A DNA stretch of 64,000 nt from Saccharothrix sp. S26 (GCF_021390395.1 NZ_JAJUWT010000013.1:186001-250000), one strand, 5' to 3'. Shown: positions 48,355 through 57,512, numbered from the stretch's first letter. The notes: generated from the letters alone by a model not told the origin. Program-made: numbers and translations.

Positions 48355-48921
48355 ATGGCACGCGTCATCCACGTATTCCGCCAGCCCGACCGGTTCGTCG
48401 CCGGCACCGTCGGGCAGCCTGGCGAGCGCACGTTCTACCTGCAGGCCTCCGAGGAGGCCCGGCTGGTCAGCGTGGCGCTGGAGAAGCAACAGGTCGCCGT
48501 ACTCGCCGAGCGCATCGGCTCGCTGCTGGAGGAGGTGCACCGGCGGTTCGGCGCGGAGGTACCCGACGCGGTCCCCGAGGACCTCCGGGACACCGAACCG
48601 CTGGCGGTGCCGGTCGAGGAGGAGTTCAAGGTCGGCACGATGGGGCTGGGCTGGGACGCGGAGTCCCGCGCGGTGGTCATCGAACTGCTCGCGATCACCG
48701 AGGAGGAGGTCGACGAGGCGGTGGTGCTCGACGACACCGAGGAGGGTCCGGACGCGGTGCGGGTGTTCCTGAGCCCGGCGGAGGCGCGGGCGTTCGCCGA
48801 GCGCGCCGACCGGGTGGTGCGGGCGGGCCGCAAGCCGTGCCCGCTGTGCGCGGAGCCGCTGGACCCGGAGGGTCACGTGTGCCCGAGGCAGAACGGCTAC
48901 CGCCGTTCGGACGAGGGCTGA
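48355..48921 (+). CDS. DUF3090-family conserved actinobacterial protein
   Basis: 188 residues: MARVIHVFRQPDRFVAGTVG, RTFYLQASEEARLVSVALEK and VGTMGLGWDAESRAVVIELL are typical of DUF3090. The C-terminus CPLCAEPLDPEGHVC is a small zinc-ribbon-like Cys/His cluster. Function unknown; it is usually followed by the SCO1664-type gene, as here, often near the mycothiol gene mshC (not in this window). A TAGGGT lies 10 bases before ATG 48355. The next gene starts inside its 3' end. Confidence 0.92.
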   Translation: MARVIHVFRQPDRFVAGTVGQPGERTFYLQASEEARLVSVALEKQQVAVLAERIGSLLEEVHRRFGAEVPDAVPEDLRDTEPLAVPVEEEFKVGTMGLGWDAESRAVVIELLAITEEEVDEAVVLDDTEEGPDAVRVFLSPAEARAFAERADRVVRAGRKPCPLCAEPLDPEGHVCPRQNGYRRSDEG

Positions 48922-49724
48922 GCGCGGCGGTGGGTCCGGCGGACGACGGGGTGCTCGATTTACTGCGGCGCGGCCGCATCGAGGTCGAGGGCCGGTTGGT
49001 GGACGCGTCGAACGCGACGTTGTTCTGCGGGATCAGCCTGGACGGCGTGACCGCGCAGTGCGTGTACAAGCCGGTGCGGGGCGAGCGTCCGCTGTGGGAC
49101 TTCCCGGACGGCACGTTGGCGGGTCGCGAGGTGGCGACGTTCCTGGTGTCGGAGGCGGCCGGGGTGCACCTGGTGCCGCCGACGGTGCTGCGGGAGGGCC
49201 CGTTCGGGTCCGGCATGGTGCAGTTGTGGGTGGAGACCCGCGAGGACGACGACCTGGTCGACATCGTGCCGGTGGACGAGGTGCGGCCGGGGTGGCGTTC
49301 GGTGTTGCGGGCGCACGACCGCTACGGGGAGCCGGCGGTGCTGGTGCACGCCGACCACCCGCGGGTGCGGTTGATGGCGGCGTTCGACGTGGTGGTGAAC
49401 AACGCCGACCGCAAGGGCGGTCACGTGCTGCACGCGGTCGACGGCGCGGTGTACGGGGTGGACCACGGGATCTGCCTGCACGGCGACGACAAGCTGCGCA
49501 CGGTGTTGTGGGGTTGGTTGGGCGAGGAGCTGCCCGAGGAGGCGGTGGAGGCGCTGCGGCGGCTGCGGTCGGGGTTGGACGGCGGGTTGTCGGACCGGCT
49601 GCACGAGCACCTGACGCGCGCGGAGGTGCGGGCGTTGACCGAGCGGGTGGAGAAGCTGCTGGCGGCGGGGGTGTACCCGGAGCCGTCCACCGAGTGGCCG
49701 GCGATCCCCTGGCCGGCGTTCTGA
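48879..49724 (+). CDS. SCO1664-family protein (PI3/4-kinase-like fold)
   Basis: 281 residues. GRIEVEGRLVDASNATLFC, CVYKPVRGERPLWDFPDGTL (Lys and nucleotide-binding region), MAAFDVVVNNADRKGGHVLH (NNADRK, catalytic-loop-like) and VYGVDHGICLHGDDKLRTVL (metal Asp) recall the PI3/4-kinase/HipA-like fold. Role unknown. GTG 48879 is selected because GGAGGG lies 6 bases upstream, giving a 43-base overlap with the DUF3090 gene; GTG 48930 is the alternative with a weaker site. Confidence 0.9.
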   Translation: MPEAERLPPFGRGLSAAVGPADDGVLDLLRRGRIEVEGRLVDASNATLFCGISLDGVTAQCVYKPVRGERPLWDFPDGTLAGREVATFLVSEAAGVHLVPPTVLREGPFGSGMVQLWVETREDDDLVDIVPVDEVRPGWRSVLRAHDRYGEPAVLVHADHPRVRLMAAFDVVVNNADRKGGHVLHAVDGAVYGVDHGICLHGDDKLRTVLWGWLGEELPEEAVEALRRLRSGLDGGLSDRLHEHLTRAEVRALTERVEKLLAAGVYPEPSTEWPAIPWPAF

Positions 49725-49799
49725 CCGGGGCCGACGCCGCCGGGTCGATCCGGCGCGGGGATCTTCTGGCGGGCCGGGTCGGTGTTGTCTACTTGCCGC

Positions 49800-50273
49800 G
49801 TGGGCGTCGAACTGCGCGAGGTGACCGCCGCGGACGTGTTGGTGTTCTTCGAGCACCAGCGCGACCCGGAGGCGGTGCGGATGGCCGCGTTCACCTCGCC
49901 GGACCCGTCGGACCGGGCGGCGTTCCTGGTGCGGTGGGCGCGGATCCTGGCCGACGACTCGGCGGTGGCGCGGACTGTCGTGTTCGACGGCGAGGTCGTG
50001 GGCCACGTCGGGAGGTTCACCCGGTTCGGTGAGCCCGAGGTGACCTGCTGGATCGACCGGGAGCACTGGGGCAAGGGGTTGGCGACGGCGGCGTTGGAGC
50101 TGTTCCTGCGCGCGGAGCCGCTGCGGCCGCTGTACGCGAGGTCGGCGGTGGACAACCTGGGGTCGCTGCGGGTGCTGGCCAAGTGCGGGTTCGTCGCGGT
50201 CGCCGAGGACGTGGGGTTCGCCGCGGGCCGCGGTGAGGACGTGGAGGAGTTCATCCTGAGGTTGGACGGTTGA
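49800..50273 (+). CDS. GNAT-family N-acetyltransferase (RimJ/RimL type)
   Basis: 157 residues with VELREVTAADVLVFFEHQRD start, VTCWIDREHWGKGLATAALE (acetyl-CoA loop, WGKGLAT) and YARSAVDNLGSLRVLAKCGF motif B; RimJ/RimL-like. It may acetylate a protein N-terminus or small molecule. Start GTG 49800 has TCTACT about 6 bases before it. Its stop shares bases with the next gene start, so the pair is coupled. Confidence 0.9.
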   Translation: MGVELREVTAADVLVFFEHQRDPEAVRMAAFTSPDPSDRAAFLVRWARILADDSAVARTVVFDGEVVGHVGRFTRFGEPEVTCWIDREHWGKGLATAALELFLRAEPLRPLYARSAVDNLGSLRVLAKCGFVAVAEDVGFAAGRGEDVEEFILRLDG

Positions 50274-51034
50274 TGACGTCGTTGCGGGACCGCATGGTGC
50301 GCCGCTTCGGCCCGGGTGTGGGTTCGTGGCTGGAGGGGTTGGACGCGCTGGTGGCGGGGTTGTGCCGGGACTGGGGCCTGGAGGTGGTGCGGCCGTTGTC
50401 CGGGGGCACCTCGCACGCGCTGTGGTGCACGCGTGGTGGTGAGCCGGTGGTGTTGAAGGTGACGCCGGAGCCCGCGATCTCGGTGCAGGAGCACACCGCG
50501 CTGCGGGCGTGGGAGCCGTCGCCGCGGGTGGTGCGGGTGCTGCGGGCGGATCCGGCGCGGGGCGCGTTGCTGTTGGAGGGCCTGGTGCCGGGCACGCCGG
50601 CCGCGGACGGGCCGGGGCTGGCCGAGGTGCTGCACGCGCTGCACGTGCCCCCGCGGGAGGGGTTCCCGCCGTTGAGCGATCGGGTGGACTTCATCTTCGG
50701 CGTGCTGCGCCGCCGCCACCTCGGTGACCACGACGCGGCGCACGCGCGGGCGGCGCGGTTGGCCCGCGACCCGGTGCGGGCGACGTTGCTGCACGGCGAC
50801 CTGCACTTCGGCAACGTGCTGGACGCGGGAGGGCGGGGGCTGGTGGCGATCGACCCGCGGCCGTGCGTGGGCGACCCGGCGGTGGACGCGGTGGACCTCG
50901 CCTACGCCTCGCCGGACCTGCGGGACGGGATCGAGCGCTGGTCGGCGGTGGTGGACGGCGACCGGTTGGCGGCGTGGTGCGAGGTGTTCGCGGGGTTCTT
51001 CCCCGACCACCCGTCGGTGGCGGCGGGCCGGTAA
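50273..51034 (+). CDS. Aminoglycoside 6-phosphotransferase-like kinase
   Basis: 253 residues similar to the APH(6)/hydroxyurea-phosphotransferase family: RPLSGGTSHALWCTRGGEPV, VLKVTPEPAISVQEHTALRA with ATP Lys, LLLEGLVPGTP, the catalytic ATLLHGDLHFGNVL and metal-site AIDPRPCVGDPAVDAVD. These residues are complete, so the enzyme is probably active. Streptomycin phosphorylation is a family activity, not shown here. ATG 50273 overlaps the GNAT stop; TTG 50270 is the alternative. Confidence 0.9.
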   Translation: MTSLRDRMVRRFGPGVGSWLEGLDALVAGLCRDWGLEVVRPLSGGTSHALWCTRGGEPVVLKVTPEPAISVQEHTALRAWEPSPRVVRVLRADPARGALLLEGLVPGTPAADGPGLAEVLHALHVPPREGFPPLSDRVDFIFGVLRRRHLGDHDAAHARAARLARDPVRATLLHGDLHFGNVLDAGGRGLVAIDPRPCVGDPAVDAVDLAYASPDLRDGIERWSAVVDGDRLAAWCEVFAGFFPDHPSVAAGR

Positions 51035-51045
51035 CGTCGCCGGCC

Positions 51046-51852
51046 GTGCGATCACACGACTACGGCCGCGACGTGCTGTCGGGCCGCAAGCGCAGGACGG
51101 TGCCCGAGGTGGTGGCCGAGGTCGGGCTGGTGGTGGAGGACCCGGCGTCGGGGTTCTGCGGCGCGGTGGTGCGGTTCGAGCACGGGCAGGTGGTGCTGGA
51201 GGACCGGCGGGGACGTCACCGGCTGTTCCCGCTGCGCCCGGCGGGGTTCCTGGTGGACGGGCAGCCGGTGACGTTGGTGCGGCCCGCGCCGACCCCGCCG
51301 AAGCCGGCGCGCACGGCGTCGGGGTCGGTGAAGGTGGAGGGGCTGCGGGCCCGCACGGCCCGCGACAGCCGGATCTGGGTGGAGGGCCTGCACGACGCGG
51401 AGCTGGTGGAGCGGGTGTGGGGGCACGACCTGCGCGTGGAGGGCGTGGTGGTCGAGCCGCTGGACGGGGTGGACGTGCTGGCCGACCGGATCGCGGCGTT
51501 CGGCACGGGCCCGGGCCGCCGGTTGGGCGTGCTGGTGGACCACCTGGTGGCGGGCAGCAAGGAGTCGCGGCTGGTCTCGGCGATCTCCGACACCAACGTG
51601 CTGGTCACCGGTCACCCGTACGTGGACGTGTGGCAGGCGGTGAAGCCGTCGTCGGTGGGGATCGCGGCGTGGCCGGTGGTGCCGCGGGGCGTGCCGTGGA
51701 AGGAAGGGGTGTGCGCGGCGCTGGGCTGGGGTGAGCCGCACGAGGGGTGGCGTCGGGTGCTGGCGGGGGTGTCGGGGTTCCGGGACCTGGAGACGCCGTT
51801 GATCGGCGCGGTGGAGCGGTTGATCGACTTCGTGACCGAGCCCGGGGCCTGA
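51046..51852 (+). CDS. DUF3097-family protein with Toprim-like core
   Basis: 268 residues. The N-terminal part binds an unknown ligand (AVVRFEHGQVVLEDRRGRHR). The second half contains IWVEGLHDAELVERVWGHDL and LGVLVDHLVAGSKESRLVSA, resembling the Glu and DxD parts of a Toprim nucleotidyl-transfer/hydrolysis fold. Function unknown; widespread in actinobacteria. TAACGT (51032-51037) lies 8 bases before GTG 51046, consistent with a leaderless transcript. Confidence 0.9.
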   Translation: MRSHDYGRDVLSGRKRRTVPEVVAEVGLVVEDPASGFCGAVVRFEHGQVVLEDRRGRHRLFPLRPAGFLVDGQPVTLVRPAPTPPKPARTASGSVKVEGLRARTARDSRIWVEGLHDAELVERVWGHDLRVEGVVVEPLDGVDVLADRIAAFGTGPGRRLGVLVDHLVAGSKESRLVSAISDTNVLVTGHPYVDVWQAVKPSSVGIAAWPVVPRGVPWKEGVCAALGWGEPHEGWRRVLAGVSGFRDLETPLIGAVERLIDFVTEPGA

Positions 51853-51891
51853 AACCCCACCGGCGGTCGCGGAAAGTGCGAGGATGGAGCG

Positions 51892-52317
51892 GTGGCCGCG
51901 CTGATCTGGTTGGTCCTCGGTGTCGTCCTGGTGGCGGCCGAGATCCTGTCGGGCGACTTCGTGCTGGTCATGCTGGGTCTGGCCGCGTTCGGCGCGGCGG
52001 GGGCGTCGGCGTTGGGCGCGGACGCGGTCGTCAGCGCGATCGTGTTCGGCCTGGTGTCGTTGGGCCTGGTGGCGGGCGCGCGGCCCGCGATCAGGCGCCG
52101 GATGGCGCTGGGGTCCGGGCACAAGTCGGGCGTGGAGGCCCTGGTGGGCAGCACGGCGATCGTCGTGTCCACTGTGGACGGCCACGGGGGTAGGGTGCGG
52201 ATCGGCGGCGACGTGTGGTCGGCGCGGTCGTTGGACCGCGAGGTCATCGAGCCCGGCGCCGAAGTCACTGTCGTCGAGATCTCGGGCGCGACCGCAGTGG
52301 TGCTGTCCGGGGCCTGA
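51892..52317 (+). CDS. NfeD-like membrane protein
   Basis: 141 residues: three hydrophobic segments (LIWLVLGVVLVAAEILSGDF, FVLVMLGLAAFGAAGASAL, VVSAIVFGLVSLGLVAGA), then a C-terminal OB-fold domain (GSTAIVVSTVDGHGGRVRIG, SARSLDREVIEPG) as in NfeD1b proteins. NfeD partners the SPFH protein encoded directly after it and is thought to organise membrane microdomains. GTG 51892 follows GGATGGAG. Confidence 0.93.
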   Translation: MAALIWLVLGVVLVAAEILSGDFVLVMLGLAAFGAAGASALGADAVVSAIVFGLVSLGLVAGARPAIRRRMALGSGHKSGVEALVGSTAIVVSTVDGHGGRVRIGGDVWSARSLDREVIEPGAEVTVVEISGATAVVLSGA

Positions 52318-52333
52318 GTGGAGGCTGGGAGAG

Positions 52334-53557
52334 TTGACCACGACGCTGATCGTCATCGCGGTCCTGGTGTTGTTCGTGCTGGTTGTCATGGTGAAGTCGG
52401 TGCTGGTGATCCCGCAGGCCACGGCCGCGGTGATCGAGCGGCTGGGCCGGTACCGCACGACCGCCGCGCCGGGGTTGAACATCCTGGTGCCGTTCTTCGA
52501 CCGGGTGCGCGCGCGCATCGACCTGCGCGAGCAGGTGGTGTCGTTCCCGCCGCAGCCGGTGATCACCCGCGACAACCTGACGGTGTCGATCGACACGGTC
52601 GTCTACTTCCAGGTCACCGACCCGCGCGCGGCGGTGTACGAGATCTCGAACTACATCGTGGGTGTGGAGCAGTTGGCGACCACGACGCTGCGCAACCTGG
52701 TGGGCGGGATGAGTTTGGAGGAGACGCTGACCTCCCGCGACCAGATCAACAACCAGTTGCGGGGTGTGCTGGACGAGGCGACGGGCCGGTGGGGCATCCG
52801 GGTGGCGCGGGTGGAGCTGAAGGCGGTCGACCCGCCGCCCTCGATCCGGGACTCGATGGAGAAGCAGATGCGCGCGGACCGGGAGAAGCGCGCGATGATC
52901 CTCAACGCCGAAGGCCAGCGGGAGGCGGCGATCAAGTCCGCGGAGGGTCAGAAGCAGGCGCAGATCCTGTCGGCGGAGGGCGCGAAGCAGGCGGCGATCC
53001 TGGGCGCGGAGGCGGAGCGGCAGTCGGCGATCCTGCGGGCGCAGGGTGAGCGGGCGGCGCGTTACCTGCAGGCGCAGGGTCAGGCCAAGGCGATCGAGAA
53101 GGTGTTCGCGGCGATCAAGGCGGGCCGGCCGACGCCGGAGGTGCTGGCCTACCAGTACCTGCAGACGTTGCCGCAGATGGCGCAGGGTGACGCGAACAAG
53201 GTGTGGCTGGTGCCGTCGGACTACGGCAAGGCGCTGGAGGGTTTCGCGAAGATGCTGGGCGCGCCGGGCGAGGACGGGGTGTTCCGCTACGAACCGCCCG
53301 CGCACGAGGAGCCGGTGACCTCGTCGCCGGAGCGTGACGACCCGTCGGTGGCGGACTGGTTCGACACGGCGCCGGACCCGGCGGTGGCCGAGGCGGTGCG
53401 CGCGGCGGAGGCGGTGGCGCGCAAGGAGGTGCCGGGGCCGTTGGAGCAGCCGCCGGTGGAGCGCGGGGTGGACCGGGGCACGTTGGGTGCGGCGCCGCCG
53501 GCGCGGGAGGTGGCGTCCGGGCAGCCGGAGCCGCCGGGGGCGATCCCCGGTTCGTGA
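52334..53557 (+). CDS. SPFH/band-7 (stomatin/flotillin-like) protein
   Basis: 407 residues: one N-terminal TM helix (LIVIAVLVLFVLVVMV), SPFH domain ~25-190 (VIERLGRYRTTAAPGLNILV, REQVVSFPPQPVITRDNLTV), coiled-coil ~190-270 with repeated GAEAER and SAEGQK heptads, and a disordered C-terminal tail (EEPVTSSPERDDPSVADW). The start is TTG 52334 with GGGAGA before it; no ATG/GTG upstream fits. It is the usual partner of NfeD and forms oligomeric membrane scaffolds. Confidence 0.92.
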   Translation: MTTTLIVIAVLVLFVLVVMVKSVLVIPQATAAVIERLGRYRTTAAPGLNILVPFFDRVRARIDLREQVVSFPPQPVITRDNLTVSIDTVVYFQVTDPRAAVYEISNYIVGVEQLATTTLRNLVGGMSLEETLTSRDQINNQLRGVLDEATGRWGIRVARVELKAVDPPPSIRDSMEKQMRADREKRAMILNAEGQREAAIKSAEGQKQAQILSAEGAKQAAILGAEAERQSAILRAQGERAARYLQAQGQAKAIEKVFAAIKAGRPTPEVLAYQYLQTLPQMAQGDANKVWLVPSDYGKALEGFAKMLGAPGEDGVFRYEPPAHEEPVTSSPERDDPSVADWFDTAPDPAVAEAVRAAEAVARKEVPGPLEQPPVERGVDRGTLGAAPPAREVASGQPEPPGAIPGS

Positions 53558-53655
53558 TCTTGGACGCAGTGGTGGGGCGTCGGCGGTGTCGCCGGCGCCC
53601 CTTTTCGCGTGGTGGGGACGGGTGCGGGTGGTTCGGGGGCACGGGCGGGGGTCTC

Positions 53656-54654
53656 GTGGGGCGGGCCGGGGTGCGGTTGGATGTCGCGGTGGACGCTTTA
53701 CCCGGTCGTGCGGCGGCCGCGCTGGCCCGTGTCGACGTCCCGTGGCCCGCGCGGTGGGACGAGTTGGCGTCGGTGGTGGCCGAGCTGTCGGCGGTGGTGC
53801 GCGCCGGGTCCGGGGAGCGGGTGGCGCGGGAGCTGGCCGAGGTGTTGGTGGCGGCGGCGCAGGGCGGCGCGCAGCGGGCGGCGTTGGCCGGGTTGGTGGA
53901 CCGGGTGCTGGACCTGCACGCGGTGGCGTGCGCGGCGGAGCCGTCGGTGGACGGGCCGGGGTTGGCGGCGTGGCTGTTGTGGTTGCAGACGGGGTTCGCC
54001 GACCCGCCGGAGGTGCGGTTGGCGGCGTACGCGTCGTCGTTGGGCGAGGACGGGTTGGCGTTCTACCGGGCGCGGGCGGTGGAGCGGTTCGAGCGGCTGC
54101 CGGTGATCGGGTTCGGCGCGACGGGCCGCTACGACCGGGAGCGGTGGGCGTTGCTGCGGGTGATGGAGGAGTTGGCCGAGCACACCGGTGACGTGGACCT
54201 GCAGGTGTTGGTGTTGTCGCGGGACCTGTCGTCGGGGTGGCACTACCTGCAGGTGGCGACGGTGTTGCGGGACGCGGGCCGGTCGGCGGAGGCGGTGTCG
54301 TGGGTGGAGCGGGGGCTGGCGGCGACGGGCGGGCGTGGCGCGGCGACCCGGTTGGTGGACCTGGGTGTGGACGAGTGCCTGCGGGCGGGGTGGGCGCGGC
54401 GGGCGGTGCGGCTGCGGCAGCGGGCGTTCCTGGCGCACCCGGTGTGGGAGGGGTACGTGCGGCTGCGGGAGGTGGCGTCGGCGTGGGGTGACTGGCCGGC
54501 GGTGCGCGAGGAGGTGTTGGGGCGTCTGGCGGAGGGTGCGGGGGACGTGCTGCGGCGGGTGGTGCAGGCGGAGGTGGACGCGGTGGGCGGCGGGCCGGTG
54601 CCGGAGTGGTTGCGGCGGTGGAGCGAACGGGTGACGGCCGGTCCTGAGCGTTGA
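53656..54654 (+). CDS. TPR-like helical protein, DUF6880/SWIM-associated type
   Basis: About 332 residues, almost all alpha-helical. The C-terminal half has TPR-like pairs: GWHYLQVATVLRDAGRSAEA, VSWVERGLAATGGRG, LRQRAFLAHPVWEGYVRLRE. This resembles the helical part of proteins that in other actinomycetes carry an N-terminal SWIM zinc finger, here missing, so it may be a stand-alone or truncated version. Start uncertain: GTG 53656, GTG 53671 or further upstream. Function unknown. A 22-bp repeat array follows at once. Confidence 0.75.
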   Translation: MGRAGVRLDVAVDALPGRAAAALARVDVPWPARWDELASVVAELSAVVRAGSGERVARELAEVLVAAAQGGAQRAALAGLVDRVLDLHAVACAAEPSVDGPGLAAWLLWLQTGFADPPEVRLAAYASSLGEDGLAFYRARAVERFERLPVIGFGATGRYDRERWALLRVMEELAEHTGDVDLQVLVLSRDLSSGWHYLQVATVLRDAGRSAEAVSWVERGLAATGGRGAATRLVDLGVDECLRAGWARRAVRLRQRAFLAHPVWEGYVRLREVASAWGDWPAVREEVLGRLAEGAGDVLRRVVQAEVDAVGGGPVPEWLRRWSERVTAGPER

Positions 54655-54670
54655 ACTCGGGGGTTCTGGA

Positions 54671-54736
54671 CGTAGGACACGGGTGACGTGAACGTAGGAC
54701 ACTCGCGTTCTGGAGGTAGGACTCGCGCGGGGGTCA
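54671..54736. repeat. 22-bp-period direct repeat array
   Basis: CGTAGGACAC begins at 54671 and 54693, with GGTAGGACTC at 54715: exact 22-base spacing, two helical turns. A degenerate fourth unit with CGGGGGTTCTGGA precedes at 54649. It lies between two convergent genes and looks like an intergenic repeat that may be dispersed elsewhere in the genome; that must be checked. Confidence 0.7.
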
Positions 54737-56110
54737 GGGGTAGGCGGGTGGGCGGCGGTCGGTCCAGGGGCGGGCGCGTTCGAGTTGGCCGGCGGCGGTG
54801 AGGATCGTGGCCTCGTCGTCGGTGGCGGCGACCAGTTGCACGGCCAGGGGCAGGCCGGTGCGGGTGTGGCCGGCGGGGACCGCGGCGGCGGGGTTGCCGG
54901 TGATGTTCCACAGGTGCAGGAACGTGGTCATGCGGTCGGCGGCGAGCAGGGCGGCGACGGCGGGTCGCCGGTTCCACTCGCCCACGCGCAGGGGCGGCCG
55001 GGTGAGCACGGGTGTCAGCAGCAGGTCGTGGTCGGCGAAGAACCGGTTGGCGTCGCGGGTGAGGGTCTCGGCCTGGGCCAGGGCGGCGCGGACGACGGGT
55101 GCGGGCAGGGCGCGGCCGAGGGCGGCGACGGCGCGGGTGCGCGGGTCGAGCCGGTCGGGCCGGTCCAGGGCCTGCTCGCCGGTGGCGGCGCTGTGCAGGT
55201 AGCGGGCGGCGAACCCGGCGGGCCCGGCCAGGTCGTGCAGGTCGCGGTCGATGCGGGTGACGTCGTGGCCGAGGTCGGCGAGCAGGCCCGCGGTGTCCAG
55301 GACGGCGTCGCGGACTTCCGGGTCGACGCCGATGCCGGGCCCCCAGGGGCGCAGCGAGACGGCGATGCGCAGGGTGCGGGTGCGGGTGACGGCGGCGGTG
55401 TGGTCGCCACCGGGCGCGAGGACGTCGAGGAGCAGGGCGGCGTCGGCGACGTGGCGGGTGATGGGCCCGGCGGCGACCAGGCCGTGCCACACGTCGCGGT
55501 CGGGGGCCAGCGGCACGCGGTCGCGTTGCGGTTTGAGCCCGAACAGCCCCGTGCACGCCGCGGGGATGCGGATGGAGCCCGCGCCGTCGGTGCCGATGGC
55601 CGCGCCGACGAGGCCGGCGGCGACGGCGGCGGCCGATCCGCCGCTGGACCCGCCGGGCGAGTGCTCGGGCGACCACGGGTTGCGGGTGGCGCCGGCCCAG
55701 CTGGACTCGGTGTAGGGCCACAGCCCCAGTTCGGGCATGCGGGTGCGGCCGACGACGACGGCACCGGCGGCACGCAGGCGGCGGACGATCTCGGCGTCGG
55801 CGGGCGCGGTGGTGTCGACCGCGGCGGTGCCCTTGGTGGTGGGCAGCCCGGCCAGGGCGAGGTCTTCCTTGACCGCGACGGGCACGCCCAGCAGCGGCGC
55901 GTCCTGGCCGCGGGCGCGGCGGCCGTCGGCCTGGTCGGCCTCGGCGAGGGCGCGGTCGGCGAACACGAGCCGGAACGCGTTGAGGGCCCGGTCGTGCCGG
56001 TCGATGCGGCGCAGGCACTCGGCGACGAGGTCGCGCGAGGTGAACGCGCCCGATCGCAGCAGCTCGGCCTGTCGGGCGGCGCCCGCGAAGCACGCGTCGG
56101 TCAGGTCCAT
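54734..56110 (-). CDS. Amidase signature-family hydrolase
   Basis: 458 residues. Catalytic Lys in [12 protein letters not shown] (~79), the Gly/Ser-rich loop [16 protein letters not shown] (~152-166) with cis-Ser and the nucleophile Ser in [20 protein letters not shown] (~176). Like fatty-acid amide hydrolase and GatA-type amidases, it hydrolyses an amide bond; the substrate is unknown. Length is normal. It lies 36 bases downstream of the DUF1707 gene, in the same direction. Confidence 0.94.
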   Translation of the reverse strand: MDLTDACFAGAARQAELLRSGAFTSRDLVAECLRRIDRHDRALNAFRLVFADRALAEADQADGRRARGQDAPLLGVPVAVKEDLALAGLPTTKGTAAVDTTAPADAEIVRRLRAAGAVVVGRTRMPELGLWPYTESSWAGATRNPWSPEHSPGGSSGGSAAAVAAGLVGAAIGTDGAGSIRIPAACTGLFGLKPQRDRVPLAPDRDVWHGLVAAGPITRHVADAALLLDVLAPGGDHTAAVTRTRTLRIAVSLRPWGPGIGVDPEVRDAVLDTAGLLADLGHDVTRIDRDLHDLAGPAGFAARYLHSAATGEQALDRPDRLDPRTRAVAALGRALPAPVVRAALAQAETLTRDANRFFADHDLLLTPVLTRPPLRVGEWNRRPAVAALLAADRMTTFLHLWNITGNPAAAVPAGHTRTGLPLAVQLVAATDDEATILTAAGQLERARPWTDRRPPAYP

Positions 56111-56146
56111 GGGCCGGACTCTAGGGCAGTCGAGGCCGGGAGTGGA

Positions 56147-56518
56147 TCAGGCGGCGGGGGTGACCGGGTCGTGCCGTCGGCCGCGACGCCGCACGCCGCG
56201 GTGCACGAGCAGGGCGATCAGCAGCAGCGGCCACGGGAACGGCAGGGGCGAGGCGATCCAGGCGACCGCGAGCACCAGCAGCACGACGGGCAGCAGGGGC
56301 GGTCGGTGCCGTGCGGGCGGGCCCGGCGGCGGTGTGGGGGCGGGCAGGTCGGCGGTGAGCGGCTCGAGGTCGTGGCGGTGGACGGCGCGGTAGGCGGCGG
56401 CGATGCGCTCGTCGGCCTCGGCCAGGGTGAGCCGTCCTTCGCCGACGGCGTCGCGCAGCCGGGCCGCGGTCCGGTCGCGCTCGCTGTCGGAGGCCCGCTG
56501 CGGTGGTGTGGGGTGCAT
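56147..56518 (-). CDS. DUF1707 (SHOCT-like) membrane protein
   Basis: 123 residues. The N-terminal DUF1707 domain, RASDSERDRTAARLRDAVGE and GRLTLAEADERIAAAYRAV, is typical; a Pro-rich linker follows, then one or two hydrophobic segments (LLPVVLLVLAVAWIASPLPF, PWPLLLIALLV) and a basic tail. Probably membrane anchored, function unknown. It diverges from the pentapeptide-repeat gene with a palindrome between. Confidence 0.9.
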   Translation of the reverse strand: MHPTPPQRASDSERDRTAARLRDAVGEGRLTLAEADERIAAAYRAVHRHDLEPLTADLPAPTPPPGPPARHRPPLLPVVLLVLAVAWIASPLPFPWPLLLIALLVHRGVRRRGRRHDPVTPAA

Positions 56519-56578
56519 GGTGTCGATGCTCCGGGTGGCGGGGCGTCACGGCGTCGGCCACGAAGCGGTGACGGGAAC

Positions 56579-56594
56579 TACGTCCGTGGACGTA
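56579..56594. promoter_or_regulatory. 16-bp palindrome between divergent genes
   Basis: TACGTCC-GT-GGACGTA, perfect 7-2-7 inverted repeat, between the DUF1707 gene start (56518) and the pentapeptide gene (56607). Its half-site GGACGTA also occurs in the 22-bp repeats at 54668-54674. Confidence 0.6.
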
Positions 56595-56606
56595 CGCGGG
56601 AGGGGC

Positions 56607-57503
56607 ATGATCGGGGGTATGTCGTCGTGGCTGATGCCGGTGGCGGTGGCGGTGGTCATCGTCTGGATTGGCGTGCGCCATGCGCGCGCGTCGCGTTCGG
56701 AGACGTTGTTGGACGACCACGCGCGGCGGCGGGTGGGTGCGGACGCGGGTGCGGCCGCGGCACCGGTGTCGGTGTGGCGGGAGGCGAACCGGCTGTTCCG
56801 GGCCGGTGAGCAGGAGGGGTTGCTGCTGTTGGCCGAGATCGGCAGGCAGGCCCCGAAGCGGCGGCAGGCGGTGGTGACGGCGTGGTTGGCGGCGTTGCGC
56901 GGCGGGGTGAGCCGGGGGTTGGACGCGCCGTGGCGCACGGCGGTGCAGCGGGAGCTGGTGTCGCACCTGCGGCCGGGTGAGGACTTCTGGCCGGGGATGG
57001 ACGTGGTCGCGCCGGGGGCGATCCTGGTGGACTTCGACCTGTCGGGGTGCCGGGTGAACCGGGTGGACCTGATGGGCGCGGTGTTCGTGGGCGACGCGCG
57101 GTTCGAGGCGATGACGGTGACCGGTGACGCGAACTTCGCGGGGGCGCGGTTCCTGCGGCACGCGGTGTTCACCGACGCGTTGTTCGCGCGGTCGGCGTCG
57201 TTCGGGTTGGCGGTGTTCGCGGGGAACGTGTCGCTGCGGTCGGCGCAGGTGGCCGACCAGTTGGTGTTCGCGCGGGCGAAGGTGTCGGGCCGGGCGGACC
57301 TGCGGGCGGCCGAGGTGTCGGGGCGGGCGGACTTCCGGCACGTGCGGTTCGGCGGCCGGGCGTTGTTCGGCGAGGTGGTGTTCCACCAGGACGCGTGGTT
57401 CCGGCACGCCTGGTTCCGCGGTCGCACGGACGTGGGGTCGGCGTTGATCGGCGAGGCGGCGGAGTTCGGCAACGCCCGCTTCGGCCGCCGCGTCCTGCAG
57501 TGA
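56607..57503 (+). CDS. Pentapeptide-repeat membrane-anchored protein
   Basis: 298 residues. An N-terminal TM helix (MSSWLMPVAVAVVIVWIGVR) is followed by a helical part and, from about residue 155, degenerate pentapeptide repeats with A(D/N)F-type units: ANFAGARF, AVFTDALFARSASFG, ADFRHVRF, DAWFRHAWF, AEFGNARF. These should form a right-handed beta-helix. ATG 56607 has GGGAGGGG 2-3 bases before it; ATG 56619 is an alternative. A hairpin closes the gene. Confidence 0.88.
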   Translation: MIGGMSSWLMPVAVAVVIVWIGVRHARASRSETLLDDHARRRVGADAGAAAAPVSVWREANRLFRAGEQEGLLLLAEIGRQAPKRRQAVVTAWLAALRGGVSRGLDAPWRTAVQRELVSHLRPGEDFWPGMDVVAPGAILVDFDLSGCRVNRVDLMGAVFVGDARFEAMTVTGDANFAGARFLRHAVFTDALFARSASFGLAVFAGNVSLRSAQVADQLVFARAKVSGRADLRAAEVSGRADFRHVRFGGRALFGEVVFHQDAWFRHAWFRGRTDVGSALIGEAAEFGNARFGRRVLQ

Positions 57504-57512
57504 CCGCCCCGG

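Noticed and set aside
54671-54736. 22-bp repeats as a CRISPR array
   Set aside because: Only about three short units without unique spacers or cas genes; period and identity do not fit.
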